Origin: Neckera pumila
Lineage: Eukaryota; Streptophyta; Bryopsida; Hypnales; Neckeraceae
Assembly (NCBI GenBank): GCA_963969595.1
Contig: OZ018412.1
Location: 13,146,501-13,210,500, forward strand
DNA length: 64,000 bases
Direction of reading: 5' to 3'
How positions within the stretch are numbered: the stretch's first letter is position 1; each line of letters opens with the position of its first letter. The position numbers and the translations under genes are program-made. The notes beneath the pieces are model-generated. The model saw only the letters and a program-made list of their open reading frames with translations. It had not been told where the DNA came from and made no database searches. Below are positions 11,256-24,204 of the stretch, piece by piece.

Positions 11256-14200
11256 TTAATTGGGGCCAGTGCCTCCCGAGGAAGTCCCGGTGCATCCGCA
11301 ATGAAGTGATGCAATCATTCCAAGACTGCGACGCCAGATTCCACAAGAACTCTCTTGAATATCTTCGATGTCCAAACAAGTGGAAGGCCAACGTGCTTTC
11401 ATGTCTTGAATGAGCTGGGCACTTAGCACCACGCCACTGTTGGACACATACAACCCTTGCAACTCCAGTGCATTAGTAAGATCCGGCAAAGTTTGCAACC
11501 TCATGCACCCACAAACGTCCAAATACTTAAATTCCGGACTCAAAGGCCCCGTGCAGATCAACTTGGTTAAGTTCACACAGTCCCGCACGCGGAGCAAATA
11601 CAATTTTGGGAAGTTGGCCAAGTCCGGGAGCTCCTGGATGGGACACCTATTGCACCTCAAAGTGCGGAGTTGCGAACACGTGGCCAACCCTTGCAGATCT
11701 GCAAATCTGCAATTTGACACATCCAACTCGTTGAGACTTGTCAATTGGTGAAGATCCGAACCGAGGTTCTCATGAAGCCACAAGTGCCCGCCCACCCACA
11801 ACCCCTCCAAGTTCTGCAATCCAAGGATGCCACGAACATCTCTCAACCTTGCACAATGCTCAACCGTCAACTTTTTCAACTTGGCAAGCTTTCGCAAATC
11901 TGGTAACACATCCACCTCGTTACAACACACGATTCCAACTTCTCCAAATTGGTCAAGTTGATCAAACCGGATAAATCCTCAAAATTGCAGCTCCAGAGTT
12001 CCAAATTGCGCAACCTTGATAACCTCTTGAGATCAGGCAACACATGCACACCCTTGCAATTGTTGATAGTGACAGATTCCAACAACACTAACTCGGCTAG
12101 ACTTGAAAACCCTCGGCCTTGCCACCCAGAAATGTGGAGCCTTTTCAACTTCGTAAGCTGGCATAAGTCAAGCGTATCATGCAGCTCATCAATTCCGACA
12201 TGCAACCACTCAAGCGAAATCACGTCGTTCAATCCCCTGGAAGCTTGCACATAGATATTTGGATCCAACTCCAAGGTTTGCAGATTTGTGAGCTTGTGCA
12301 TATTTGGCAGTTGGGTGAGATTCTTGCAACCCAACGCTTGGAGGGATTGTAAATAGACCAACCCATGCAAACCTCGCAACGATGCGATGCGCTCACAATA
12401 TGACAGGTCCAATATCCTCAAGTTTTGGAGATTGTGCACATCCGGCAACTCCACAAGATTCTCACACCGACTAGCACGTAGTTCCAACAAACTCACAAGG
12501 TCACCCAAACCCGGTAGGCTTGTTAGTAAGGAGCAAAGACGCACATCCAACTTCCGCAACTGTTTCAGCTTCTGTAAGTTGGGCACCTCTTTCAACTTGG
12601 AACACCTATAGAAAAGAAGTTCCTGCAACGCAACAAACTCACCCAAACCCGGACAGCTCTGCAATTTCTCACACCAACTCAAATCCAAGAACTGCAAGTT
12701 GGTGTGCTTTGGGCTCAAGCCGGGGATGCTTACCAACAAGCAATTCCCACGGAAACAAGCCACTTGTAGTAAAATGAGGCGGCTCAAATTTGGCACCCGC
12801 CTACATCTACGTAATTCTAGCACTCGGAGGTTGGTCAAACGGACAATTTCGTCAATGCAATGTGAATCTGATGGGATGTTCAACCATCGTAGAAAGCCCA
12901 GATTTGACAAGGAACCAAGTCCCACAAAGGAGACCAAGAACGACGTACTTGATGCATACATACTCCAATCCACTTCCAAGCTCTTGAGGTGCTTCAAGCC
13001 TCTCAAATCCAACTCCGGTACACTTGCAAGACCTTCACTGAGCTTCAAAACTATCACATTGGGGAAACGAGCAAACTTCAAAACCCTCCAGTTTCATAAA
13101 CCCCTTCTCAAAGAAAAACATACGCCTCAAGCTTACCCAACGACCACCATTTGTCATGTTGGCTTCTTCAAGTGCATTCTCCTCGCCAACTTTTGTTTCC
13201 AACCTTGCAAACTCACGCCACAGGTCGTGCATGCCAATTCTACCAAACCCATTGCCAAGATTCTGTAGGAGTGATTTCCTCTTCAGGTTCTCCAACTGCA
13301 AGCAAAACAAATGAAACAAAAAATGTCAAGAGCAGCATATCTCTCAAGGTTCACATCCTGTTGCCAAGAAACTAAAATGACCATAGGCGTTCCATTGGTG
13401 TAAATTCATATAATGGGTGGTCAACAAGGAACGGGGTGGGGTTTCAGACACTCCTTTGAATCTTCAGCAGTGATGTATATCTCAATTTCACATCCATCTG
13501 AGATTTTTAAACTCTAAGGTTGATTGCAATTAGGGTTTCAACATTTCAAACACGAACTAGAGTTCTTCAAGAGGCCTTCCAATTCTACAAATATCGTAGG
13601 TTGAGAGTAAACTAAGATCTCAGGTAATGTATCCATTCTAGATCTTAGACTCCTCGAGACCACTTGGACCATTAAAAACTCATCACCAAACTTGAAAGCC
13701 CCAACTCCTGGACCCTAGAACTAGTATTAAAAGTTAAAAAAATTCAAACTACAAATCCTCAAAAAGTCTAGGAATTGGGAGCCTTATAAACAAATTGTCC
13801 CACTCATTGTACTTCTCACTAAAGAAACCAAAATTGACATCCACCATTTCAAAGAAGACCCACCTGTTCTATCACACTTTTCACTGACATTCCATGTACC
13901 ATACCAAGCCATTCAAAAATGTTCCACTTCAAACCAGTTGATCTACCAGTGTAAGGAACAAATATAGCTGCATCCATAAATAAAAGTTGATCTTGGGGAT
14001 GTAGTGCATCAAAGCTTCTTCTCAAGATGGAGAAAACAGGATGTTGAGGTTCTCAAAAAGGATTCAAATAATCAATTTCATGCAAAAGCGACCTCCAACG
14101 TTCTGGAACATAGCCAATAGACCGCAATTGCTCCCCCAATGTTTGCAATGCTAATGGGTGGTAATGAGAACTTGAGCCATCGCCTTTCTTGAAATGACAT

Positions 14201-15917
14201 CGCTCAATGCAAGATGAGATCAACTCATGGTCATCCTTGTTGCTACGGAAGGCAAGAGGGACACATGCAACATGAGAAAGGAATAAAGACCTTGCTTCTT
14301 CCATCTCCAACTCAGGCATCTCTATGCATTCACTCACATCAATCCCCAAAGGTGTCAACTCGTTCAAAGAACGGGATGTCACAAGCAAAACACTTCCAGC
14401 ACCATACTTTGCTCCAAGAAGAGTCAAAGCTATCTTGGATGTTGCACTTGACACATTGTCGATTGTCAAGAATACTTTGACATTCATCATATCACTCTTC
14501 AAGAGATAGCGATACTGCACACCCAAAACAAAACGACAAAAGTTGATGATAACAACTCACACACACATGCAAATCACAAACCACACTATAGGCTAGCTAC
14601 TTGAACTCAACAACAATTCACACATTACATCTACTGCAATTCAACTGCAATTCACACATTGGACATCCAAAACACATTTATGTTTCATAAATAACACAAA
14701 CCTCATCAACACTCATTGCACCCAAATGTTCGAGATTCAAGTTGGTCAGCCTCCGCAACACATCTTTCAATAATAAGTCTTCACTTTGACTTCCCAACTC
14801 CATATGAGCAACTTTGACACAACACTCCTCAGATACATCATTGCACATACACTTGCAAATGGTGGTCTTTCCAATACCACCAACTCCATATAAGCCTACT
14901 ACTTGCACCCCAATCGATGAAGACAATTTTGATTGCTTGATCCTTTCATGGATCACCTAGTATAGAATCAAGAAAAGTAGAAATGGATCAAAATCAAGGA
15001 ATTTGCAAAAAACAAAACATCATAACATCAAAAGAGTCATTCAACTCATCCAAATGACATCTCAATTGATTTAGGACAAAAGCATATCCATTCAATAAAA
15101 ACAGGCACATGGATAAACCAACATCACTCAATGATGTTGACACATACCTTGCATAAACGTGACCTCCCTTGAACATAGGAATCTTCAAACCGTGTCCTCG
15201 GGGGAATTAGCTTACAAATCGCTTCAACTATCTCCGCTCAAAATGTCACATCCCCCAACTCCAAGTTGTACTTCAAGGCATTTGTTGAGCCAAACAATTG
15301 CAAGGCATTCTTCCAATCATTCATATCAATCGTACTATCCCTCTCTGCCCAAGTATGCCACAATGATAACCATCGCTTATGGTTGGCAACATCACGACAT
15401 TCAGAAAATGTAAGGCCAAGAAGTATTGGCATGATTGTGAAGTTGGGCTTCTTCTTTTTGACATTGGACATGGCCACCAACTCCAACATGGGCCATTTGG
15501 AAGTGAAGAACTCCTCCGAGAGAACCACCACCCCAACTTCACATTGCTCAATAGCTTCAAAGATAAGCCTTGGAAACTCCTTTCCAATGGGCAAACAATC
15601 CCAACGCTTGTCAAAGAATGGATGGTGGTCACATCTCTCCAAGTCCACACACAATTGCTCCACAAACCCTTTCTGTGCGCCGCTGTGACTCAAAAACACC
15701 TTGTGCTTTGGTTGTAGAGTGTAATCCCTATGCACTCAAATTCAATTCCCAACCAACCAATCAATAATTGGTGAACTGTATATTTTGCGACTACTACAAT
15801 CATAGTATGTGAGCAGTAATACAAGAAATCACAAATCACAATTACTACTGACCCATAGCCATCGCAATCATTGGGAGATAGGCTTGTGCTCTCTTGCTGT
15901 TCCATGTTTCCAATCAT
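11256..15917 (-). pseudogene. TIR-NB-ARC-LRR resistance gene copy 1 (disrupted)
   Basis: The inferred coding exons are 15853-15917, 15148-15727, 14702-14956, 13864-14514 and 11256-13295. All junctions are GT-AG and in phase. The TIR domain (KVFLSHSGAQK, SEEFFTSKWPMLEL with the expected catalytic Glu) is followed by the P-loop GVGGIGKTT, kinase-2 VFLTIDNV, RNBS-B SVLLVTSRS, GLPL-like HPLALQTLG, MHDLWREFAR and about 20 LRRs. Intact, it would be near 1,196 residues, acting as an intracellular immune receptor. Against copy 2 it has four lesions: TGA at 15238-15240 just after the TIR, TGA at 14053-14055, a one-base gain in the A run 13080-13083, and a one-base loss near 11934-11936. A product of about 184 residues, essentially TIR-only, is still possible. 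The start at 15917 follows a likely leader acceptor; an upstream in-frame ATG lies at 15941. Confidence 0.88.
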
Positions 15918-18830
15918 CCCATCTCTGAAAAACATTGCCATAGTGTTAGACTATGTAAGATTCACTTGGTGTCATCTCCTTCAGGTCTTCCAAAGTACAA
16001 ACTAGGTGGAGAATGAGCATCTAAATACCCAGTGCTTTCAAAAATAGTTTCTTTTCATATACACACAGTCCTCTTTTTGTTCTTCTCTAGCTAGCGCACC
16101 CACAAGAATCAGACCAGGGCGGAACACAAAACATTCTTCTTAAGTTACGTGAAGTAACCCGAGTGATGCACGCGGATCCCGTGTCAAACCATGGTCTTTC
16201 GTAATTGTTTTAAGCTAAAGATTTTGGGCAACTCTCACAATTGAAGATGAGCAGTTCATGCTCAAGAAACGAGTCCAAACAGCTTCAACAATGGCGCAAC
16301 GTGTCAATGAGTTCATCAGTTGCAACAAAGCCTGATAAATTTTCGAAGCCTAAGATCAACTGTCACAAAGTTGAAGTCACAACAACAGTGATGGTGTCAA
16401 TGCAAGTGTGCAATGATGACATGCGCCTTGTTTGTCTTCCACAAATGCCACCAACAAGAGGAAGTAGAGGTAAAAGATATCCTACCGACTTCTTTAGTAT
16501 AGACAATCCAACAGCTCCAACAGTGGAGCTTCACTCCCACTTGACAGTAGCATTGGCCGACTCTTCCAAACGCACGAGGAGCGAGCGTTAATTGAACAGG
16601 AACAAGTCGCCAACACACTAGATATGGAAGAAACCCTGGCCAAAATCATTGACTAAGCCTCAATATGGTAGGATGCATCCCTATAGTCAGTGGGCACACT
16701 GAATCAAAAAGCAAAGGTAGAAAAGATTTCCAATTCTTTCATTACAATAGACAAATGTAAACATCTGCCCCAGTTTGGGAGCAAAGGTTTTGGTGATTTG
16801 TGACCTCCCCTGCATAAATCGCAGACCCTGGTCCAAAAGAATGAATTCTAAATTTCCAAACTCAAGCATCCTACGATTAATTAATAATTTCTTCGTTTTC
16901 CTCAACGGTGAAAAAGTTGTCACGTATCTATTTCATCTCACTGGGAACAAGACTGGGCAAATGGTAGCATGACCCAAAGTGAAACCAACGCAATTGCAAC
17001 CCATACAGTTGGACCAAAGCTTACTTTGGACGCAAAAGTCTACTAAGTTAAGAAGAAGACATGGTGCAAGTAGAATTGCAGTGGAATGGGCTGGACTAGA
17101 TATTATCCTTGAAACTCTTCGAGAGTCAAAAAGCAGCAGATCAATGGTCAAACCAACACTTGGTCTTACTGAAATATGGTTGATTTCTAGCGATTTGGTT
17201 TTGGTTTTGCAACGCTCGGTGGTGGGAAGCTTTTCGTTGAAGAACTAAATCCACATGCCTACTTAATGCATACAACAATTCGTACCTCCTTGCTACAAAT
17301 TTCTAATTTTCAGCCATTCAAAGGAAATTTTCTATATCTACACCCACAACTAAAGAAATTATGCTTACAGAGTCTAGTTTCTATACCAACTTGAAAGTTT
17401 TGAACGATTCCCAAAATCTCAAGATCTTATTGGGATTTGAACTGTGCACCTATATGATGTTGGCTCACACATGATGATCTGAGGATATCCCCTTACGACA
17501 AAGCGAAACAAGCTTCACTTCCATGACCGTGTGTCTAACTCTATAAATATCTGCAAATTCACAAAATCAAGGTTAAGAGATTCGCAGAACGACTGGGCAC
17601 CTGAAACTTGAGATATCGAACAGCTAATGGATGCAGCAAATACCGAGGGCTAAAGCTGTGAATGATTACGCATAAGCGATTACTCATGGGGGATCGTCCT
17701 GACCGTGTACGGAATAAAACCGTTAGTTTCCCGTTTATTTCCATTTCCCCATATATCTGGTTTAGTAAAAATTTGACTATCTCTTAACGTTTCTGAATCT
17801 TTGTATGGTGAATGCAATTACAGCTGACGAACAGAGTTTTGAAAACAGACTGGAAAAAAGCAGTCTACGCAATCAAACCAACAATTTGAAAATGAAACAA
17901 AGCCAAAGATTTCGAGTTCCTGTAACCCTGATCCTGACAAACTCGACCAAGTAACGTGCAAAAACAATTACGAGTAGTATTCTGGTTTCACAAAGCTTGA
18001 ACAAAACGAGAGAGTCAAGGTTCTTCCATCAGATTGCCCAGACCCTGGAATCATCAGCCAAATAGGTCATAAGCAGCCGGCTCCAACCGAACAAAAGAAC
18101 ATCAATCCTAGAAGACTAAGGATTCACAGGATTCATGCTTTAAGAACGACCGATTCCATGAATCGTATAGTGAAAAGAATAGAATTTGAATGGAGACAAA
18201 TTTCATATCAAGGAGGAAGTCAGAGAAGAATACCAGATTCTTTGTTAGAGTAAATAAATGAGTTGAGACAAAAGAAAGCTCCCAAGTTATGCTTGCGCCC
18301 AGTAGGGGTCCAAAGAACATACCTGAACCCACGCCCACACTCCAGACCGTTTTCCAACTCTGTTCCACCGACAATTCACCACGTCCTCCGACTTGGACAC
18401 TTTCTTCACAGGCGCCACAGACGACAACACCCACAACGATTACCACCAAAACACAAGCCTACTCAGCACTGAAAACAATCAAACCAGTCTGGCGTCATCG
18501 CCACTTTCCACGGGAGGTCTCCCCCCGTTCGTCCTGCACAAACCCCACCGATACCTTAACAATTCAGCAACACCATTTCTCTTCACCTTCAGCAAACCAC
18601 CCCAACACCGTACGTACCTCCATTAAACCACCAATACCGACAGCTGCTAACCCCCTCAGAAAACAGAACCACAACATTACAACGCAACCCTCCTCGTCAC
18701 ATCGGAGTCTCGGGAACCAACAGAGATCAAATTCTTCACACACCCGTCACAAGTTCCTCACAAATTCGTACCAAATCGTCCGGAATCGAATTCAGCAGCG
18801 AAACAAACCGACTTTGAACTAGGAAAGGTG
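15918..18830 (-). promoter_or_regulatory. 5' leader of TNL copy 1 with a 2.4-kb leader intron
   Basis: A strong donor (TTCAG|GTATGTTC, exon end 18323) and a strong acceptor (TGTTTTTCAG|AGATGGG, exon start 15924) frame an inferred 5'-untranslated intron of about 2.4 kb. Translating across the join closes after a few codons, so the upstream exon reads as leader, not protein. Further donor and acceptor pairs lie upstream, for example GAG|GTACGT (near 18,620) and TTTGTGCAG (near 18,540). The leader is GC-richer than its surroundings, and the pattern is conserved in copy 2. The exact transcription start is not visible. Confidence 0.5.
16241..17248 (+). other. Plus-strand open frames inside the leader intron
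   Basis: Frames at 16241-16591 (begins MKMSSSCSRNESK) and 16979-17248 lie antisense to the TNL. A third reading, ending in a charged MEETLAKIID peptide near 16,655, looks coding-like but is interrupted by many stops. The copy-2 equivalents are 35019-35339 and 35778-36098. No family is recognised. They could be remnants of a gene captured in the intron, or chance frames kept open because the duplicates are recent. Confidence 0.25.
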
Positions 18831-19070
18831 AGAACTTTGAGAGGAAATGGGTATGCAGCACAGAAAAAAGGGTAGGCAGGCTTACAAGGTGGAGAAACAG
18901 AGAAACAAAGAGAGATCTGGAGGCTTACCACAGTGGAGGAGGACCAATGGAGGAGCGATAGAAGGTGGAGAAAGAGCAAGAAGCGATGAAGACGGCGACG
19001 TTTGCTAGTTTTTGCTAGTGGCCTACGGGGAACCCTGCTTTGCCGACACTGACTCGAGTTTTGGAACTTG
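18831..19070 (-). promoter_or_regulatory. CT-rich putative core promoter of TNL copy 1
   Basis: Read on the minus strand this segment is rich in C and T, with runs such as CTTCTTGCTCTTTCTCC (near 18,970-18,990). It precedes the leader, is duplicated in copy 2 (about 37550-37730), and survives in the relic at 25260-26080. No clear TATA box was identified, so its promoter role rests on position and conservation only. Confidence 0.35.
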
Positions 19071-19259
19071 AGTTGCGTGACTACTCGAGGTGTTGCATCG
19101 TATGAATACCGTTTTTTTATTCGTAGTATGTCTTGAAATTTGGTACCCGACTTAACGTTTATAGATCTGGGAATCTCAGTTTTTGGACGCAAAATGGTAT
19201 TTTCTGAGAATGTCATAAAAGGTGCATGAGTTGAGGTTACCTTTGCTAACAAGATTTTC

Positions 19260-19660
19260 TATTTGTGCCGAGTGAGATTCAATGACAGAAGGCACTCTCA
19301 ATTTGGATCACTATTGCACCTCCTACATGTGTCAAAAGATGTATAATGGTCATGTACTCTACATGCTTAGTGTTGCATTTGAGCACAATAAGGTATGTTA
19401 GATGTTTAAAATGACATTTAAATGAAAGGTGTTGATTTTTGAATTATCAATTCAATGGTATATGTCTTGCCATAATTTAAATACACAATTTCTATTCTAA
19501 GAACCAAATATGGTACTATATAACAATTCCTTGCATGCATTTAAGGTTTGATTGTATCACAATGCATAGACCAAAATTTTGAATTGAAGCTTTTTTAGAC
19601 TTACAAAATTGAGCCTTTTGTAGGTAGATATATATTTAAAAAGCAATGTCTTCAAGTGTG
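19260..19660. repeat. Dispersed repeat shared with 27585-27930
   Basis: AATGACAGAAGGCACTC, ATTTGAGCACAATAAGG and TTGAATTATCAAT appear in the same order and spacing at 27585-27930. The segment lies just after block copy 1 and its partner just before block copy 2. It could be a junction remnant of the duplication or an independent repeat. Confidence 0.6.
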
Positions 19661-21475
19661 CAACTTTGGTGCGGCATAGAACTATACTACTTCCTATACT
19701 CACCATTAGTAACTGAATTGTAGCTCAAAAGCTCACATGCCTATAGTTCCACTAAAACTCTTGGAGGCAATGGATAACACTTGAACTTCTATTTTAGTTT
19801 TGTTCTAGGATGGTAAAAGGGATTGAGAGAGGGAGATTAAGAAACCCACTTCAAAAAATGAAGTGGTTAAATTTATGTTTGCCCTATGCTTTGAATTCAT
19901 TGCAAATCCATTCCCACAAATTTTACTCAAAAAATGATAAGATTTTGCATGTAATCAAAATTAGAAAACATTTTGAAATTTTCCTTTCAAAATTTATAAA
20001 AAAAATATTGGTGATAGCATTGGAGAATCTAACCATATGGGTGGAATCTACAATTCAAAGTCTACAATTTTTATCTATTTATCACTTCCAAAATATTCTT
20101 CCAAACAACACTTTATAATGATTTTTCTCAAATTGTCAATTCTGGAGAACACTCTTCACATTTAGGGGTTAATGGACTCCTCAATGACAAATCAAAAAAT
20201 GGAGAAAACATCAATTGAAATTGCCACCTTTCATCCTTCCATGGTTTTTTTCTTCATGTTTTTTGGGTGGGGCCAACAAATTTCGGTTTTGCAACAACAA
20301 GCTCCCGTGGCAAAACTGATACTGCAAGAACAGTAGTTTCCACACGCACTGGTGCAGCACCTCCAGAAGAACCACCATCCACAGTAAATTTGCATCAACA
20401 TTTGCCCACTAGCTGCTTAAGAGACTTCGACAAGTACAAGATGCATGAATATTATAAAATTTCCTCATACCATTTCTGGAAATTCTAAGTCGATGCAAAT
20501 ACCAACACTACCCAGAGGTTGAATCATTGCAAGAAATTAGAGATGGGGATATCAGAGTTGCAATCCAAATTAACCAGATCTGACAAACTTTAAAGCTTAA
20601 AATGCTATGTATAGCTCAATATCAAGGGTTTTGAACTGATGTATGAAATATATAAATCTGCAATACATCTTTGCTATCCGCCCATGATACAAATTCTACC
20701 TTGACATTGAGGCTCATATCTCTTCTTTTACTAAAAACTTTAAATATTTTCAAAGAGTCTCACTTGTTTACATGGATAGGACTAGATAATCTCATACCAA
20801 CCTTTGCACGCAGACAATCTGGACATTTTAAGAGATTTGACAAGTTCTAGATGAACACTCTCAAAAGTCATTTCCAAGACGTTAACAAATGACCCAACAT
20901 CAACTTCACCTGAGGGTTTGTCAAGTCCACAAATACGTTTGGAGTGAGACTCTAAAAAGCTTCAGTTACGGCATGAATGCAATCAAGCTTGCAAAAGAAA
21001 TAGTCAATGCTTTTGCTTCATCTACTTTTTCCTTTTCCTCCAGGCCTCGTCTATTGACAGCTGCTGCATACTATCAAGGACCAAGTCATATGAATATCAA
21101 GCACAATCAAAGGTCTCTCAACAGAAAAATAGTCCAATACAAAGTCAAAATTATTGGATGATGCTTATATAGCTCATAGATTAGGAAATATGCATAGAAC
21201 CATCATAAGCTGTCCAAGAAATTATACCTTTAGTGGACTGATGCTAAAAAAGGTGAGCGCTTTAATAAACTCCTTCACCAAAACAACTACACCACTTCAA
21301 ACATCCTCTTTGGACCAAATGCATGCTGCTTGCACAAGAAATATTTGATGACACCATCTAAACACATTGGAAAGAATATAGATGAGATAAACTCACAAAA
21401 AGCAATATGGAAAAAACAGAATAATGAGACCACAAAAGAACATGCAACAATAATCCTAACATTCATCCCCAGATT
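19661..21475. other. Intergenic stretch with unrecognised coding-like scraps
   Basis: Frames at 20267-20488 (starting MGPTNFGFATTSSRG) and 20889-21161 are locally GC-richer, but I see no family signature, start context or splice structure. A terminus CTTCACATTTAGGGGTTAA near 20155-20172 resembles the right end of the TTAA-flanked family, with no matching left end found. Confidence 0.35.
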
Positions 21476-21479
21476 TTCA

Positions 21480-21665
21480 CACACGATCACGAGTTGAATC
21501 CAGGTACTTTTTGGATGTGCCATTGCAGGCATTCCCAAAAACTGAGGAATGTGAGAATGAGATTGTGAGCTCCTGTCAAGAAATGAGATTCCTTGTCAAG
21601 ATGTGAGGCTCAAATATAATTGGAATCATCAATTTACTTATCTATTTTGATGACGCCTAAATTTG
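21480..21665. repeat. Dispersed repeat, inverted relative to 42630-42790
   Basis: The complement of this segment (GGCGTCATCAAAATAGATAA, GTAAATTGATGATTCCAAT, CTCACAATCTCATTCTC) matches 42630-42790 in order. It directly adjoins the TTAA-flanked element that follows. It may be a remnant of an older element or gene. Confidence 0.55.
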
Positions 21666-21700
21666 GAATTCAGTTTTTCTTACATAATGATTGAATTTAA

Positions 21701-22623
21701 CCCCAAAAGTTTTTTGAGTATGTTTTTATAAAAACAATGCTTCAAAACTGCCATTTCTAATATTGGTACCAAAGTTTAGAAAAAAACATCTTTGGACACA
21801 TGTAATCATAGGATCTTGTAGTAAACTGGTTTGAAAAGATGTGGAAAAAATTTCAGAAATTTCCACCATGCAGATTGCACAATACTAGTGTTTGAGTTGA
21901 GAAAAATTCTTTTTTTGTCCCTGCAAAAAATCGGGCAGCTGCACTTCAGAAGGTCACATTTGTATGAAAAAATGTCTAAAACGGTGGTTACTCTTTGTAT
22001 TCATTTTTGAAGTCTAGTTGGCTAAAAGATTGAAAATTTTTAGATCATTTGGATTTGTACAACATATAAGAAAAAAATAGTAAGTAGAAAGAAGTCAAGA
22101 ATGATTCAAAACACTAAATTGTTAAGAATTTAATTATAGAATTGAAAAATGCCAATCCCAATGGTTATAATGTTATAATGAACAATCTACACGCAATTTT
22201 TCTAATTTTATTCAAAAATATTGAAAATTGAATTACATAAAGGACTTCAAAGTTTATTTTAGAGTAGAGATTTCATTACTATCCGCAAACAAAAACTCCT
22301 TATAAATTTCATCTATTTAATCAAAATGGAATGATTCAAAGCTTTCCATGTATACATAAATCTAGAGAACCAATTTCAAATTATTGTTTTTTATAAAAAG
22401 AGATTTAAAAAAAATAAATTATTTTCCCGCCGAGCATTGAAACCACATATCATGCAATAACTTTTAACCATGCAGTCAAAAGTTATAAAAATTGTTGGGC
22501 CTTAAAGCTACTCCTTGGGAAAATGTCGTGTGAAAATTTCAAAAAAATAAATAAAAACTATACTTGTAGTGAGCTGCCCAAAAGTGCTATGTTCTCAAAA
22601 AAGCATGTTCAATGCTTTAGGGG
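21701..22623. mobile_element. TTAA-flanked non-autonomous element (923 bp)
   Basis: The element is bounded by TTAA at 21697-21700 and 22624-22627, with ends CCCCAAAAG on the left and CCCCTAAAGCATTGAAC read inward from the right. Its size is within five bases of the element at 3317-4244. An internal block around GGATCTTGTAGTAAAC and ATTTCAGAA is shared with that element in inverted orientation. Much of it also matches, inverted, the element at 61114-62755. Confidence 0.7.
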
Positions 22624-22627
22624 TTAA

Positions 22628-23440
22628 AGAATAGGAATTCATATTTGGAATTAGAAATCCTAATTTTTTTAGAAGAGGTTCCAAAAGACAATGGATTGTT
22701 GTGCTCATTCCAATTGCAACTTTATGGCTGAGTGGCCATGGTGATGCTGTTTCATAGAGTATGAAAGGTGTGATGGACGATTCTAAAGATGCAAGAGTGC
22801 AAGACGAAGGAGCTCAGGGTGCAAAGCAGGGACTGAGAAGACTAATCTAGTGAAATTTTCAACTGCTAATGCTGAGGTAGGATTACCTTAAATGGTTAAA
22901 ATAAACATTTTAGCCTATATAATTTGGGGAGTTCGATGAGAAATTGAGCTCAATGCATGCAAAAATAAAGATGAAGAAGAATGGAAAAAAAAGGAAATTT
23001 TTCCCTCAAGAATGATCATTTTATTCAATAGAAATGTGGATTTTTCATTTGGACCCATTTTTGTCTTATAGATTCACCTAAAACAGCTACCTTTGGAATT
23101 TGTTCCTAATCACGTGTGAATCAATCAAATGTGAGCAAATCAAATCTTTTTCAAATCAACAATAGAACTAGCTATATATTGTCTATTCCAAGACACCCTA
23201 CTATGCCATTACAGGGGGGTCTCTGTGTTTACGGTGTTCTTACCTTATCCTTTTGACAAAGTTTTGAATGAAAAGATTATTCTTATGATGTTTAGGATTA
23301 CATTATTCTACTACAACACTGAGACGCAATATCCCTCATGAAGAACTTTTCCAATAGAAAAGTATTCCGTAGGCAATACCCCACATGCTTTTACAAATTT
23401 TGTAATCGTCTCTTGGGATTGTGGTGATCAAATTGTTGGC
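22628..23440. other. Intergenic stretch with a degenerate repeat shared with 46.7 kb
   Basis: About 22740-22880 (TATGAAAGGTGTGATGGACG and following bases) resembles 46740-46870 (GTGAAAGGTATGAGGGACG). Both look like decayed coding sequence with several stops. The product is not recognised. Confidence 0.35.
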
Positions 23441-23889
23441 ATACCACCAAGATTCAATTCCAATCAGCACTCAAAACAGTTGTACCACTCTTGCATCATC
23501 ACGACTTCCATGGGAGCCATATCCTTGTTCACCTGCACAAATCACCAGACACTTTAACATTTCAACAAGACCATTTCACTTCACCTTAACCAGACCACCC
23601 CAAAAACATACCTCCCATAACATTCAGTAGCATTCAGTGAAATTGCCTTTTACTCTCCGGAGTTCTCATCCACAAATTTCATCTACAATTTATTAATGTA
23701 AATTTTAAGACCTAGACAGTGGTAGTACATTTATGGTGCACTCTATTTTTTTGGCTAATTTTAGGACAAAACATACAAACAACAAATAATTATAAAGAAA
23801 GATGGTTTGCCAAAACTCAAAGAATCCATTGAATGTTATACCAATGAATTGTAACCATTTGCCATCATTAACTTATTTTGAGTTTTTTA

Positions 23890-24195
23890 TAGTGAAGAAA
23901 AGCTCTTTAGTACACATGGAGTGGTAGGAGGTAGAACAATCCATGTGGGATGTGTAATTTAGAAGTTGCAATTTTTCAACCGCTCATAGTTAAGTTTAAA
24001 GTATTAAAACTAGAATTTTAGACCTCATTTAGGCATAGTACAATGACATTTTGCAAAAAACTTTGAACCAAAAAAAGTTGGGTAATCAAGTTAAGTTTCA
24101 TCTCCAAAAATTTGTTTGAGCTTTTGATCTTCCACTCAAAAGTTATGGACAAATTTCACAGAAGGGTTGGAAAGGATTTTTCTTTTACATTTTCA
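23890..24195. repeat. Single arm of a foldback repeat family
   Basis: ACACATGGAGTGGTAGGAGG through AAAAGTTATGGACAAATTTC matches the left arm of the adjacent complete foldback (24205-24785) and the interior of both CACTA elements. It is not followed by its own right arm. Confidence 0.65.
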
Positions 24196-24204
24196 AACAT
24201 TTTA

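Larger units (their letters stand above)
9790..19070. repeat. Large duplicated block, copy 1 (TNL with leader and 3' flank)
   Basis: From about TGGATGAAATTAAC (9797) to the leader end near GTGGCCTACG (19020) this block aligns with 28415-38235. Through all five coding exons and four introns the offset is a constant 18,709 bases. It changes to about 18,715-18,723 in the leader and to about 18,280 at the 3' end, because of small indels and a 3' tandem duplication in copy 2. Exons are nearly identical while the 3' flank is visibly more diverged. Confidence 0.9.

Noticed and set aside
12699..13268. 189-codon plus-strand frame across the LRR exon
   Set aside because: It is antisense to the repetitive LRR codons, which explains the open frame. 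No motif of its own.
15266..15717. Plus-strand frames of 112-140 codons antisense to the TIR exon
   Set aside because: They mirror the minus-strand TIR exon and recur in both copies only because the exons are duplicated. No independent gene evidence.
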